From Enhydrobacter aerosaccus (GTDB lineage Bacteria > Pseudomonadota > Alphaproteobacteria > Reyranellales > Reyranellaceae): a stretch of 64,000 nucleotides of DNA. The position numbers were made by a program, and so were the translations under genes. Below are positions 17,962 through 27,118 of the stretch, piece after piece (within the stretch, counting starts at the first letter, position 1; every line of letters starts with the position of its first letter). The notes under the pieces are model-generated. The model did not search any database, was not told the DNA's origin, and worked only from the letters and a program-made list of their open reading frames with translations. Location of the stretch: positions 56,652 to 120,651 of the forward strand of contig CAIKZO010000123.1 in the NCBI GenBank assembly GCA_903832005.1, read 5' to 3'.

Positions 17962-19866
17962 ATGCCGTCCATGTTCCCCGGGCAGGATGAAAGGGACTAT
18001 CCTCGATCGGTGATCACCCTCACCCAGATCGAGACTTTCCTGGCGCTCGTCGAGGAAGGCGGCGTGGCCCGTGCCGCCGAGCGCCTCGGCGTCGGCCGCT
18101 CGACGGTGAGCGCGCACGCCAAGCTGATCGCCGACGAGATCGGGCATCACCATTTCCGCCGCCACCAGGGGGGCCAGGTCGTCACCGACTCAGGGCTCGA
18201 CGCCCATGGCCGCCTGGGCGCGCTGCTCACGCAAGCGAACTTCTGCCTCGAAAACTTCAAGAGCGGCAATCCACGCACGCCGAGCTTCGTCACGGTCCAG
18301 CTGCCGTTCGGCTTTCCGGGATCGGTCTTCGAACAGGCGCTCGACCGCACGACCAAGCGCCTGACCGGCGTCTGTCTGTTGCCCTCCTTTGCCAAGACCG
18401 CACCAACCGACGAGTTGGGCTGCGCTTATCTCCCGTGGGATGCCGACACCGGCCTGATGCCCGACCGTTGGCTGCTGCTGCGCCACGGCGCGACACCATG
18501 CGCCAAAGGCTCGGCGATCAAGCTGGCCGACCTCGCCGGCTTGCGGCTGCAGACGCCGCGTCTCCCGGCCGCCCTGCAGGGAAGCCTGACGGCGCTGGCC
18601 GAGCAGGCGAACGCAACGCTCGACTGGACCGACGGCGGCCTGCCCGAGCTGTTGCCGCTGATCGCGCAGTCGCCCAAGGCGGCAGCAATCGTGCCGGCGG
18701 GCCTGTTCAATCCGGCCCTTGTCGACGGCCTCGTCACCGCAACCTTGGTCGAGAGCACGCATCTCGATCCGGCGATCGCCGTCGGTGGCCTCGAATTCCC
18801 CGAGATCGCGCGCCTCCTGAAGGAGGAGCTGCAGCAGGTCCTGGGCAAACGACTTGCCGCACCGGCGGCACGCGCGCCACGCGCGGCCTCGGCAGACACG
18901 CTGTCGCTGAAATACTGCCGCTCCTTCCTCGTGCTCTACGAAGAAGGCAACGTCGGGCGCGCAGCTCAACGACTCTCGATCGTGCAGCCCGCGCTCACCG
19001 TCCAGCTCCATCGTATCGAAGAAGACGTGGGCTGCAGCCTGTTCAGCCGTTCGCACCACGGCCTCAGCGCCAACGAGCGCGCCGACGTGCTCTATCGCCT
19101 GCTGCGCCCGCTGATCGCGAGCTTCAACGGCACTTTGAGGCACCTACGGGCCTCAGCCGACAAGACCACCGCGCCCATTCGCATCGGCCTGATGCCCGCG
19201 CTCGACGACGAGAGCGTGATGAGCCAGGGCTTCGCCCGGGCGCTCGACAAGTGGTCGCGCCGCCACGCCGACGACGTGCTGCAGGTGATGGAAGGCTATT
19301 CCGGCACCCTGGTGCGCTGGCTGCAGAACGGCGCCGTGGATTTCGCGCTGGTCGACCGCGTCTTCACCGATGCCGACCTGATCCTGGAGCCGATCGTCGA
19401 GGACAAGATGGCGGTGGTCGTGGCCGAAGGGTCCGACCTCGTGGCGCCGGGACCGGTCGGCCTCCGGCAGCTCGCGCACTTGCCGTTGGTGCTGCCGTCC
19501 GCACGCCACGGCCTGCGCACGCTGCTCGCACAGAGCCTGCACCGCGCCGGCCTCACCCTGCAGCCGCGCATCGAAGTCGATTCGATGGCGGGCTGCCTCA
19601 ACATGGTGAAGATCGCGCGTTATGCCACGCTGCTGCCCATGGGGTCGGTCTACGAAAGCCGCGGCCGGCGCGGCGTCAGCGTGCACGAGATCGTCGATCC
19701 GCAGATCGTGCGCACGATCTGTCTCGCACGGCTGCGCAGCAAGCCGTATCGGGAGGCCGAGACCGATTTCCTGGCCGAACTGCGGCTGGCCTTCGCCAAT
19801 CCGGCCGAGCCGCCTCCGCTCCCGGCTTCCAGGGATTTTTATGGCCCGGCCCGTCAGTTTACATGA
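17962..19866 (+). CDS. Tandem (double) LysR-type transcriptional regulator
   Basis: A 634-aa protein that is two LysR-type regulators end to end. The first helix-turn-helix is at about 17-75 (LTQIETFLALVEEGGVARAAERLGVGRSTVSAHAKLI), followed by a substrate-binding-like region to about 300. A short Ala/Arg-rich linker (APAARAPRAASADT) leads to a second helix-turn-helix at about 314-375 (LKYCRSFLVLYEEGNVGRAAQRLSIVQPALTVQLHRIEEDVGCSLFSR). A second effector domain runs from about 395 to 610 (IRIGLMPALDDESV). Normal LysR proteins are about 300 aa. AGGGGA seven bases before the ATG at 17962 supports the start. It lies 58 bp upstream of the LLM-UbiD-hutH genes and may regulate them. Confidence 0.86.
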   Translation: MPSMFPGQDERDYPRSVITLTQIETFLALVEEGGVARAAERLGVGRSTVSAHAKLIADEIGHHHFRRHQGGQVVTDSGLDAHGRLGALLTQANFCLENFKSGNPRTPSFVTVQLPFGFPGSVFEQALDRTTKRLTGVCLLPSFAKTAPTDELGCAYLPWDADTGLMPDRWLLLRHGATPCAKGSAIKLADLAGLRLQTPRLPAALQGSLTALAEQANATLDWTDGGLPELLPLIAQSPKAAAIVPAGLFNPALVDGLVTATLVESTHLDPAIAVGGLEFPEIARLLKEELQQVLGKRLAAPAARAPRAASADTLSLKYCRSFLVLYEEGNVGRAAQRLSIVQPALTVQLHRIEEDVGCSLFSRSHHGLSANERADVLYRLLRPLIASFNGTLRHLRASADKTTAPIRIGLMPALDDESVMSQGFARALDKWSRRHADDVLQVMEGYSGTLVRWLQNGAVDFALVDRVFTDADLILEPIVEDKMAVVVAEGSDLVAPGPVGLRQLAHLPLVLPSARHGLRTLLAQSLHRAGLTLQPRIEVDSMAGCLNMVKIARYATLLPMGSVYESRGRRGVSVHEIVDPQIVRTICLARLRSKPYREAETDFLAELRLAFANPAEPPPLPASRDFYGPARQFT

Positions 19867-19924
19867 GATTGGACGCCGGTTTCGCAGTCAAATCTCGGCG
19901 TAGCAGGCATTTACCGGAGCTCCC

Positions 19925-21226
19925 ATGAGCATGTTTCATCTCGGATGGTTTCTCGGACCGGGCATCACGATCCAGGGCTGGAACGAGCCGGGATATTCGC
20001 CGGGTTACGACTTTACCAAGCCGGATATCTTCGTCGATGCCGCTCGCGCGCTGGAACGCGCCTGCTTCGACGTCTTCATCCTCGAGGATTCGTCGGCCGT
20101 GCCCTACGCCTACCAGGGCAAGATGGATTTCTATCTCAAGAACGCGGTGATGACGCCGAAGTTCGACCCCGTGATGCTGACGCCGTACCTGATCGCGGCC
20201 ACCAAGCACATCGGCCTCGGCCCCACGCTCACCTCGACCTTCTATCCGCCGTGGCTGCTGGCGCGCTCGCTGGCCACGCTCGACCATTATTCGAGCGGCC
20301 GCATCGCCTGGAACATCGTGACCGCGACCAGCGATGCCGCGGCCCAGAACTACGGCCTCGACATGCAGATCGAGCATGACCTGCGCTACGACATGGCCGA
20401 CGAATATGTCGAGTGCGTGAGCCAGCTGTGGGACGCCTGGGAGCCCGACGCCGTCGTCATGGACGACGCCACCCACACCTTCATCGATCCCAAGAAGGTC
20501 AAGGTCGTCGACTTCAAGGGCAAGTACTACAAGACGCGCGGGCCGCTCAACGTGCCGCGCTCGCCACAAGGCCGGCCCGTGTTCATCGCGCCGGGCGGCT
20601 CGCCGCGCGGCCGCAAGTTCGCCGGCCGCAATGCCGAGATCGTGCTGGCGGGCGGCGAGACGGTGGCCGACATGAAGGGCTATCGCGACGACGTCATGAA
20701 CCACGCCAAGGAACTTGGCCGCGACACCAGCAAGATCAAGACGCTGTTCACCTGCGTGCCGACCGTGGTGAAGAGCGCCAGCGAAGTGGCCGACACCAAG
20801 GACCAGATGGCCAAGGCGCGCGCCCACCATTTCGAGCGCGGCCTCGCCGCCATGTCGTTCCTGTCGGGCCTCGACTTCTCCAAGTTCGATCCCGACAAGC
20901 CGATGGGCGAATTCACGACCAACGGCATGCAGACCCTGCTGCGCACCTTCAAGAACGCCGGTCCCACCGCCACCCTGCGCGAGGTCGTCACCAAGCCGAG
21001 CGGCCAGGGCTTCACCAACTTCATCGGCACCGCCGACCAGATCGCGGGCCAGATGCAGGAGTCGATGGAGGAGATCGGCGGCGACGGCTTCCTGATCGCC
21101 GGTCACATCAAGCCCAAGTACGTGAGCTCTATCACCGACGAATTGGTGCCCGCTTTGTGGAAGCGCCAGCTCACGCGCCGGGATTATGGCGCGGCGCATT
21201 TCCGCGATAACATGACGGCCTTCTAG
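19925..21226 (+). CDS. LLM-class flavin-dependent monooxygenase (NtaA/SnaA/DszA type)
   Basis: A 433-aa luciferase-fold monooxygenase that uses FMNH2 from a separate reductase. It shows the NtaA/DszA group pattern: MFHLGWFLGPGITIQGWNEPGYSPGYDFTKPDIFVDAARALERACFD, GLGPTLTSTFYPPWLLARSLATLDHYSSGRIAWNIVTA, and SPQGRPVFIAPGGSPRGRKFAGRNAEIVL. Relatives oxidise EDTA/NTA chelates, dibenzothiophene sulfone, alkanesulfonates or pristinamycin precursors. It is the first of three such enzymes in the window. It is followed 36 bp later by a UbiD-type decarboxylase, suggesting one catabolic operon. Confidence 0.9.
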   Translation: MSMFHLGWFLGPGITIQGWNEPGYSPGYDFTKPDIFVDAARALERACFDVFILEDSSAVPYAYQGKMDFYLKNAVMTPKFDPVMLTPYLIAATKHIGLGPTLTSTFYPPWLLARSLATLDHYSSGRIAWNIVTATSDAAAQNYGLDMQIEHDLRYDMADEYVECVSQLWDAWEPDAVVMDDATHTFIDPKKVKVVDFKGKYYKTRGPLNVPRSPQGRPVFIAPGGSPRGRKFAGRNAEIVLAGGETVADMKGYRDDVMNHAKELGRDTSKIKTLFTCVPTVVKSASEVADTKDQMAKARAHHFERGLAAMSFLSGLDFSKFDPDKPMGEFTTNGMQTLLRTFKNAGPTATLREVVTKPSGQGFTNFIGTADQIAGQMQESMEEIGGDGFLIAGHIKPKYVSSITDELVPALWKRQLTRRDYGAAHFRDNMTAF

Positions 21227-21262
21227 TCCCGGCCGCGCCGGGTCTACGGCGCAAAGGGCACC

Positions 21263-22645
21263 ATGAGCGACCAGCAATCCATTCGTCCTTTTCTCGACAG
21301 CCTGGAAAAGGACGGCGCGCTCCTGCGCGTGCCGAAGCCTGTCGATCTCGCGTTCGAGCTCTCGGCCTTCCTTTCCGCCGCCGATGCAGGTCCCGCCCTG
21401 TTATTCGAAAAGGTGAACGGCTCGGCGCTGCGCGTTGCCGGCAACCTGCTCAACAGCCGCGGCCGCATCGCCCAGGCGCTGGGCATCCAGCCCGCCGACA
21501 TCGTACCGCGCATCCATGAAGCGATCCGCGCGCCGGTGAAGCCGGTCCAGGTCGGCAGCGGCCGCGTGCAGGACGTGGTCGTCACAGACAATCCGTTGAG
21601 CGCGCTGCCGGTCCCGCGTTTCTTCGAGCGCGAGGCGCGGCACTACATCACCGCCGGCGTCATCCTGGCGCGCGATCCGCACACCGGCAAAGGCAACGCT
21701 TCCTTCGCGCGCTTCGCGATCCACGACGGCAAGATGGCGATGGTGGGCATCGCCCCTAACCATCACCTCGCCCTGTTCTCGCGTCGCGCCGCCGAAGCGG
21801 GCAAGGCGCTGGAGATTGCCGTCGCGATCGGCGCACATCCGGCCATTCAGCTCGCCGCTTGTCTTTATCTCGGCGTGGGCGACGACGAACTCGAGTGCGC
21901 CGGCAGCTTGCTCGGCGCGCCGGTGAAGGTCGTGCCGGCCAAGACCGTCGACCTGATGGTGCCGGCCGACGCCGAGATCGTGCTGGAAGGAACCATCGAC
22001 GCACGCCAGCCGATCGAGGAAGGCTTCGTCTCGGAATATCACGGCATGTACGAAGGCTACGGTCCCGGCTTCCGCGCCACCTTCTCCGCGCTCACGCATG
22101 CGAAGGACGCCATCTACCAGGCGATCGAGCCCGGCTATCACCGCGAGCACATCTATCTCGGCGCGCTGCCGATCGCGGCCAGCTTGCGCAGCGCCATCGC
22201 CGCCGTCGTGCCCAACGTGCGCGACGTCGCCGTCACCGAAGCGGGCGCCGGCCGCACGGATATCGTGGTCCAGCTCGAAGCGCCGCGGCCGGGTCAGGCG
22301 CGGCGCGCCATGTTCGCGGCCTTCGCCGCGGTCAGCCTGGTGAAGCGGGTCACCGTGGTCGATGCCGACATCGATCCGTGGGACGCCGTCGCCGTCGAGT
22401 GGGCGCGCGTGCATCGCATGAAACTCGAGCGCGATCTGTTGCTGCTACCGAACAGTGGCACCGACCGCTCGGAAGCGATGGAAGATGGCGGTCTTGTTAC
22501 AAAGGCGGGCTTCGATGCCACGGCCAAGCCCGGCGATCGCGTGGAAGGCATCGATCGCGCGCTGCCGCCCGCTGACGCGCGCGAAGCGGCGAAAAGATGG
22601 TTCACCGAGAGCTTGCCACCGTCCGGGAGACAGTGGTTGAAGTAG
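21263..22645 (+). CDS. UbiD-family (prenylated-FMN-dependent) decarboxylase
   Basis: A 460-aa protein of the UbiD family: reversible non-oxidative decarboxylases of aromatic or alpha,beta-unsaturated acids that need prenylated FMN made by UbiX. The start RPFLDSLEKDGALLRVPKPVDLAFELSAFLSAADAGPALLFEKV is typical, as are VPRFFEREARHYITAGVILARDPHTGKGNASFARFAIHDGKMAM, EIVLEGTID and GPGFRATFSALTHAKDAIYQA. No ubiX gene is in the window. It lies between an LLM monooxygenase and hutH (4 bp before hutH), all rightward. The substrate is unknown. Confidence 0.9.
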   Translation: MSDQQSIRPFLDSLEKDGALLRVPKPVDLAFELSAFLSAADAGPALLFEKVNGSALRVAGNLLNSRGRIAQALGIQPADIVPRIHEAIRAPVKPVQVGSGRVQDVVVTDNPLSALPVPRFFEREARHYITAGVILARDPHTGKGNASFARFAIHDGKMAMVGIAPNHHLALFSRRAAEAGKALEIAVAIGAHPAIQLAACLYLGVGDDELECAGSLLGAPVKVVPAKTVDLMVPADAEIVLEGTIDARQPIEEGFVSEYHGMYEGYGPGFRATFSALTHAKDAIYQAIEPGYHREHIYLGALPIAASLRSAIAAVVPNVRDVAVTEAGAGRTDIVVQLEAPRPGQARRAMFAAFAAVSLVKRVTVVDADIDPWDAVAVEWARVHRMKLERDLLLLPNSGTDRSEAMEDGGLVTKAGFDATAKPGDRVEGIDRALPPADAREAAKRWFTESLPPSGRQWLK

Positions 22646-22649
22646 AGGG

Positions 22650-24173
22650 ATGAACCTCGATCCCGGAAACGTCCCTCTCCGCGCCTGGGCGGAACTTTAT
22701 CGCGGCGCCAAAGCAACGCTCGCGGACTCCTGCTGGACCGGTATCGCGGCCAGCGCCGCATCGGTCGCCAAGATCGTGGGCCGCGGCGAGCCCGTGTATG
22801 GGATCAACACCGGCTTCGGCAAGCTCGCCAATATCCGCATCGCCGCGTCGGACCTCGAGACGCTCCAGCGCAACATCGTGCTGTCGCATGCCGCAGGTGT
22901 CGGCCCCGCGATGCCGCAGCCGATCGTGCGCCTGATGATCGGCCTCAAGATCGCGTCGCTGGCGCAGGGCTATTCCGGCGTGACGGTCGAGACGGTGCGG
23001 CTGCTGGCGGCGATGCTGGAGCGCGGCGTGCTGCCGGTCGTGCCGGCACAAGGCTCCGTCGGCGCCTCGGGTGACCTGGCGCCGCTCTCGCACATGACCG
23101 CGGCGATGATCGGCGTGGGTAACGTCACCTTCGCCGGCGAGACGATGCCCGCCGTCGACGGGCTGACGCATGCCGGCCTGAAGCCCGTGACGCTCGGCCC
23201 GAAGGAAGGCCTCGCCCTTCTGAACGGCACGCAATTCTCGGCGGCCTATGCCATCGCCGGCCTGTGCGAGGCCGAGCGCCTGTTCCAGGCGGCGCTCGTG
23301 ACCGGCGCCCTGTCGACCGATGCCGCCAAAGGCTCCGACACGCCGTTCGATCCGCGCATCCATGCGATCCGCCGCCATCCCGGCCAGATCGAGGTCGCCG
23401 CCGCGCTGCGCGCCCTACTGCAGGGTAGCGCCATCCGTGAAAGCCATCGCGTGGGCGACGACCGCATCCAGGATCCCTATTGCCTGCGCTGCCAGCCGCA
23501 GGTGATGGGTGCCTGCCTCGACTCGTTGCGCGGGCCGGCCACCGTGCTGGGCCACGAAGCCAACGGCGTGGTCGACAATCCGCTGGTCTTCGCCGACACC
23601 GACGAGGCGCTGTCCGGCGGCAACTTCCACGCCGAGCCGGTGGCGCTGGCCGCCGACACGATCGCGATCGCACTCTGCGAGATCGGCTCGCTGGCCGAGC
23701 GGCGCATCGCCATGCTGGTCGATCCCGCGCTCTCCGGCCTGCCCGCCTTCCTGACGCCCAAGCCCGGCCTCAACTCCGGCTTCATGATCCCGCAGGTGAC
23801 AGCGGCGGCGCTGGTCTCGGAGAACAAGCAGCGCGCCTATCCCGCCAGCGTCGATTCCATCCCGACTTCGGCCAACCAGGAAGACCACGTCTCGATGGCC
23901 GCGCACGGCGCGCGCCGGCTGCTCGACATGACCGCCAACCTCGGCAACGTGATCGGCATCGAACTGCTGACCGCGGCGCAAGCCTGCGACTTCCGGGCAC
24001 CGCTGAAATCCAGCGCCCGTCTCGAAGCCGCGCGTGCGCTCCTGCGCAAGGACATCCCCTCGCTCTCCGACGACCGCTATTTCGCGCCGGACATGGAACA
24101 TGCGACCTCGCTGGTCACCAGCGGCGCCCTGGTCGAGGCCGTCGGCGGCGATTCCCTTCCGACGCTGCTCTAG
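22650..24173 (+). CDS. hutH: Histidine ammonia-lyase (HutH)
   Basis: Eliminates ammonia from L-histidine to give urocanate, the substrate of HutU encoded at 2669. It is 507 aa, the family length. The MIO electrophile forms from ASG in GSVGASGDLAPLSHM, and GINTGFGKLA, ALLNGTQFSAAYA, QDPYCLRCQPQVMGACLD, GGNFHAEPVALAAD and PTSANQEDHVSMAAHGARR are all present. It begins 4 bp after a UbiD-type gene rather than beside hutUI, which is unusual. Aromatic ammonia-lyases of the same family share these motifs, so another aromatic amino acid cannot be fully excluded, but the His in SANQEDHVSMA favours HutH. The stop shares CTAG with the convergent GMC gene. Confidence 0.92.
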   Translation: MNLDPGNVPLRAWAELYRGAKATLADSCWTGIAASAASVAKIVGRGEPVYGINTGFGKLANIRIAASDLETLQRNIVLSHAAGVGPAMPQPIVRLMIGLKIASLAQGYSGVTVETVRLLAAMLERGVLPVVPAQGSVGASGDLAPLSHMTAAMIGVGNVTFAGETMPAVDGLTHAGLKPVTLGPKEGLALLNGTQFSAAYAIAGLCEAERLFQAALVTGALSTDAAKGSDTPFDPRIHAIRRHPGQIEVAAALRALLQGSAIRESHRVGDDRIQDPYCLRCQPQVMGACLDSLRGPATVLGHEANGVVDNPLVFADTDEALSGGNFHAEPVALAADTIAIALCEIGSLAERRIAMLVDPALSGLPAFLTPKPGLNSGFMIPQVTAAALVSENKQRAYPASVDSIPTSANQEDHVSMAAHGARRLLDMTANLGNVIGIELLTAAQACDFRAPLKSSARLEAARALLRKDIPSLSDDRYFAPDMEHATSLVTSGALVEAVGGDSLPTLL

Positions 24174-25759
24174 CCCTTCAGCACCATGTCGGCGGCCTTT
24201 TCGCCGATCATGATCGAGGGAGCGTTGGTGTTGCCCGAGGTGAGCGTCGGCATGATCGAGGCATCGGCGACCCGCAGCCCGCCGATGCCGTGGACGCGCA
24301 GTTCCGGATCGACCACGGCCATCGCATCGTTGCCCATCTTGCAGGTGCCGACTGGATGATAGGTCGTCTCCGCCGATTTCTTCACCCAATCCAGGATCTC
24401 GTTGTCTGCTGTCTTGTCCGCACCGGGCGCGGCCTCCTTGATCTGCAACGGCGCCATCGCCGACGCGGTCATGATGGCGCGGGCAATGCGCACCGCGCGC
24501 ACGGTGAGCTCGCCGTCGATCTCCGCCGACAGGAAGTTGAAGTTGATCGCCGGCGGCTTGCCCGGATCAGCCGACGTGATGTGGATGTGGCCCTTGCTTT
24601 CCGGCCGCATTGGATGGGCGTAGCAGGTAACGCCCGATTCGCGCGCGATCCTCGGTCCGGTGGGACCGGCCTCGGTGAACATCGGCACCCAGCCCAGCAA
24701 CAGGTCCGGCGCCTCGAGCCCCTCGCGCGAGCGCACGAAAGCGCGCAGCGGCGCCGCCACCATGCCCAGCAGGCCCTTGCCCGTGAAGGCATAGCGTAAC
24801 GCCTGCCCAACCAATCCGACGCCGCGGGCGGTATCGTTGTAGGTGATGCCCTTGGCACCGACCGTCCAGCGCGTGCGCGGCGCATAATGATCGCGCAGAT
24901 TCTCGCCGACACCCGGCAGCGCATGACGCACCTCGATGCCGAGCGCCTTTAGCCGCTCGGGCTGGCCGATGCCCGATAGCTCGAGAAGTTGCGGACTGTT
25001 GATCGAGCCGCCGCTCACGATCACTTCGCGCGACGCGCGTGCTTCACGTCGATTGCCGCCGACGGAGTAGCGCACGCCGACGCAGCGCTTGCCCTCGAAC
25101 AACAGTCCTTCGCCCAGCGCGCCCGTCTCGATGTGCAGGTTCGCCCGTTTCCGGATGGGCGTGAGATAGCACTGTGCCGTACTCATGCGGCGGCCCGACG
25201 AGATCGTCGCCTGACTCATCGCGATGCCGTCCTGCCGCGCGCCGTTGTAGTCCGGATTGTGCGCGATGCCGACCTCGGCCGCGGCCTTGATCACCGTGGC
25301 GCAGAACGGATCGGCCGGCGGCGGGTTCGTGATCTTGAGCGGACCGTCATGGCCGCGATAACGATCGTCGCCGCCTTCCCAGCTCTCCATCCGCTTGAAG
25401 AAGGGCAGCACATTCTCGTAACTCCAGCCCTGGTTGCCCATCTGCGCCCAGGTGTCAAAGTCCTGCGCCTGGCCACGCACGAAGGCGAGACCGTTGATGG
25501 CACTCGACCCGCCCAGCAGGCGGCCCCGTGGCACCGGGACACGGCGGCCGTTGGTGTTCGCTTCGGGCTCGGCACTGTAGAGCCAGTTCGCCGCCGGATT
25601 GGCGATCAGCTTGGCGAAGCCCACGGGTACCCGCGACCACGGATGGCTCGCGGGCCCGGCTTCGAGCAGCAGCACCTTGTTGCGCGGATCGGCCGACAGA
25701 CGGTTGGCGACGACGGCGCCCGCCGAGCCGGCGCCGACGACGATGTAATCGAAGTCCAT
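24170..25759 (-). CDS. GMC-family FAD oxidoreductase (choline dehydrogenase-like)
   Basis: A 529-aa flavoprotein of the glucose-methanol-choline family. The FAD-binding VVGAGSAGAVVANRLSADP lies at the N-terminus; the GMC signature 1 region is RVPVPRGRLLGGSSAINGLAFVRG; VSGGSINSPQLLELSGIG is signature 2; and the C-terminal active-site region is ETTYHPVGTCKMGNDAMAVVD plus TSGNTNAPSIMIGEKAADM. It oxidises an alcohol to an aldehyde or ketone; the substrate is unknown. It is co-directional with and 3 bp downstream of a nitroreductase gene, so the two form an operon. Confidence 0.92.
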   Translation of the reverse strand: MDFDYIVVGAGSAGAVVANRLSADPRNKVLLLEAGPASHPWSRVPVGFAKLIANPAANWLYSAEPEANTNGRRVPVPRGRLLGGSSAINGLAFVRGQAQDFDTWAQMGNQGWSYENVLPFFKRMESWEGGDDRYRGHDGPLKITNPPPADPFCATVIKAAAEVGIAHNPDYNGARQDGIAMSQATISSGRRMSTAQCYLTPIRKRANLHIETGALGEGLLFEGKRCVGVRYSVGGNRREARASREVIVSGGSINSPQLLELSGIGQPERLKALGIEVRHALPGVGENLRDHYAPRTRWTVGAKGITYNDTARGVGLVGQALRYAFTGKGLLGMVAAPLRAFVRSREGLEAPDLLLGWVPMFTEAGPTGPRIARESGVTCYAHPMRPESKGHIHITSADPGKPPAINFNFLSAEIDGELTVRAVRIARAIMTASAMAPLQIKEAAPGADKTADNEILDWVKKSAETTYHPVGTCKMGNDAMAVVDPELRVHGIGGLRVADASIMPTLTSGNTNAPSIMIGEKAADMVLKG

Positions 25760-25762
25760 GGA

Positions 25763-26389
25763 TCAGACGCTTTCGTACGGCGTGCCCCACCGATCCTGGA
25801 AGACGATCTCCTTCAGTGGCCCGCGCTTCACCGGGCCGAACTTGCCCATCGGATAGCCGATCGGAAGGATGGCATAGGAGTGCACGCCCTCCGGCAGGCC
25901 GAGCGCGCTCTCCGCTTCCTTTTCGTAGAAGAGATGGCGCGTCGTCAGCGTGGCGCCGAGACCGAGCGCGCGCGCGGCGAGCAGCATGTTCTGCACCGCC
26001 GGATAGATCGACGCGCCGGTCGAACGGTCGGGCTTGGGATCGGCCACGCAGGCCACGATCCAGACCGGCGCTTCGGCGAAGTGATCGGTGAGATATTCGA
26101 CGGCCGAATGCTGGCGGAGATATTTCTCCTTGTTCGTGCCCGGCGGCGGCGTGCTGTTGAGGTAGCGCGGGCCGATCCATTCGTCGAAGGCCTTCTTGTA
26201 CCAGACCTGCACGGCCTCCTTGATCTTGGCGTCCTTGATCACGAGGAAGCGCCACTTCTGGATATTGCCGCCGTTGGGCGCGCAGGCTCCGGCGTGGAGG
26301 ATCTTGGAGATCAACTCATCGGGCACCGGGTCCGGCTTCAGGCGCCGCATCGCACGGCAGGACTCCATGATCTCGAACAGATCGGGCAC
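25763..26389 (-). CDS. Nitroreductase-family flavoprotein
   Basis: A 208-aa FMN-dependent oxidoreductase. The start DLFEIMESCRAMRRLKPDPVPDELISKILHAGACAPNGGNIQKWRFLVI is diagnostic: RAMRRL binds the FMN phosphate, and the APNGGN turn follows. The second half has AVQNMLLAARALGLGATLTTRHLF and YAILPIGYPMGKFGPVKR. It reduces nitro compounds, quinones or other acceptors with NAD(P)H. It lies 3 bp before a GMC oxidoreductase on the same strand. The spacer at 26390-26494 is shared with a divergent small gene. Confidence 0.92.
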   Translation of the reverse strand: MPDLFEIMESCRAMRRLKPDPVPDELISKILHAGACAPNGGNIQKWRFLVIKDAKIKEAVQVWYKKAFDEWIGPRYLNSTPPPGTNKEKYLRQHSAVEYLTDHFAEAPVWIVACVADPKPDRSTGASIYPAVQNMLLAARALGLGATLTTRHLFYEKEAESALGLPEGVHSYAILPIGYPMGKFGPVKRGPLKEIVFQDRWGTPYESV

Positions 26390-26494
26390 ATTGCTCTCCC
26401 TCTTATCTCAAGCTCTTGGCAGGCAGTGTGCGCCGTTCAGGGCCGGCGGGTCAAAGTGCTCGCAAAAGCGGCAGGCAGTCCCCATATACCCGTT

Positions 26495-26812
26495 ATGGCA
26501 ATGCAATTTCTCGGCGCGATACGCGGCAACGGTGTGCTCACCAGTTCCAATGACGGCCAGGATTACGGTCCTGCCGAATACGACATCGACGGCTTCCGCA
26601 CGCAGACGGGAGACGTCATGGCGTCGGGCGAGATCCGCCTGCCGGCGGAACAACTCGCACAGGCCTTTGGCCGCCGGGACCTGTGCCTGCAGACCGAGCA
26701 AGGCGCGCTGCTCACCTTGCGCTTCAGCGCGAAGAACGTGCGCGTCGGCACCGACGCGGCGCACATCGAGGTGACGGGCGGATTGCCCGACGCGAAGAAC
26801 TGGCGCCGATAA
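26495..26812 (+). CDS. Conserved hypothetical protein
   Basis: A 105-aa soluble protein starting MAMQFLGAIRGNGVLTSSNDGQDYGPAEYDIDGF. It has short beta-rich stretches (TQTGDVMASGEIRLP, LLTLRFSAKNVRVG, AAHIEVTGGLP) and no known catalytic motif. The start follows CCATATACCCGTT with no strong ribosome binding site; ATG at 26501 is also possible. It is followed by a strong hairpin terminator. Third-position GC agrees with coding. Function unknown. Confidence 0.6.
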   Translation: MAMQFLGAIRGNGVLTSSNDGQDYGPAEYDIDGFRTQTGDVMASGEIRLPAEQLAQAFGRRDLCLQTEQGALLTLRFSAKNVRVGTDAAHIEVTGGLPDAKNWRR

Positions 26813-26817
26813 AGTAA

Positions 26818-26848
26818 CGGCCCCGCCGTCCGCGAGGACGTGGGGCCG
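26818..26848. terminator. Bidirectional hairpin terminator
   Basis: A long GC-rich stem: CGGCCCC (26818-26824) pairs with GGGGCCG (26842-26848) and CGTCC (26827-26831) with GGACG (26836-26840) around a GCGA loop. It sits between convergent genes (stops at 26812 and 26906), with AT-rich sequence on both sides. Confidence 0.65.
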
Positions 26849-26905
26849 AAACTCATTTCGAATTAATGTCTCGAAGACAGGCCGCCGTTGCCGGCAGCCG
26901 GGCAA

Positions 26906-27118
26906 TCAGCCGATCGCCTTCAGATTGTCAGCCGACATCTTGCCGCTGCGGCGGTCGGAGACGAGTTCGAACTCGACCTTCTGGCCTTCGGCCAGGTTCG
27001 ACATGCCAGCACGCTCGACGGCGCTGATATGGACGAAAGCATCGGCACCGCCGTTATCCGGCTGGATGAATCCGAAGCCCTTCGTCGCGTTGAACCACTT
27101 CACTGTTCCCTGAGCCAT
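26906..27118 (-). CDS. Cold-shock protein (CspA family)
   Basis: A 70-aa single-domain OB-fold RNA/DNA-binding protein. It starts MAQGTVKWFNATKGFGFIQPDNGGADAFVHISAVERAG, with RNP1 (KGFGFI) and RNP2 (DAFVHIS), and ends with VSDRRSGKMSADNLKAI. GAAGGAA precedes the ATG by seven bases. It acts as a nucleic acid chaperone in the cytoplasm. It is monocistronic, with a hairpin terminator about 60 bp downstream and a long leader upstream, as is common for csp mRNAs. Confidence 0.95.
   Translation of the reverse strand: MAQGTVKWFNATKGFGFIQPDNGGADAFVHISAVERAGMSNLAEGQKVEFELVSDRRSGKMSADNLKAIG

Noticed and set aside
14328..19829. Shared TTTTTATGGCCC string at 14313-14324 and about 19836-19847
   Set aside because: Only about 12 bases match, one copy lies within the coding end of the LysR gene, and there is no further similarity, so it is likely chance.
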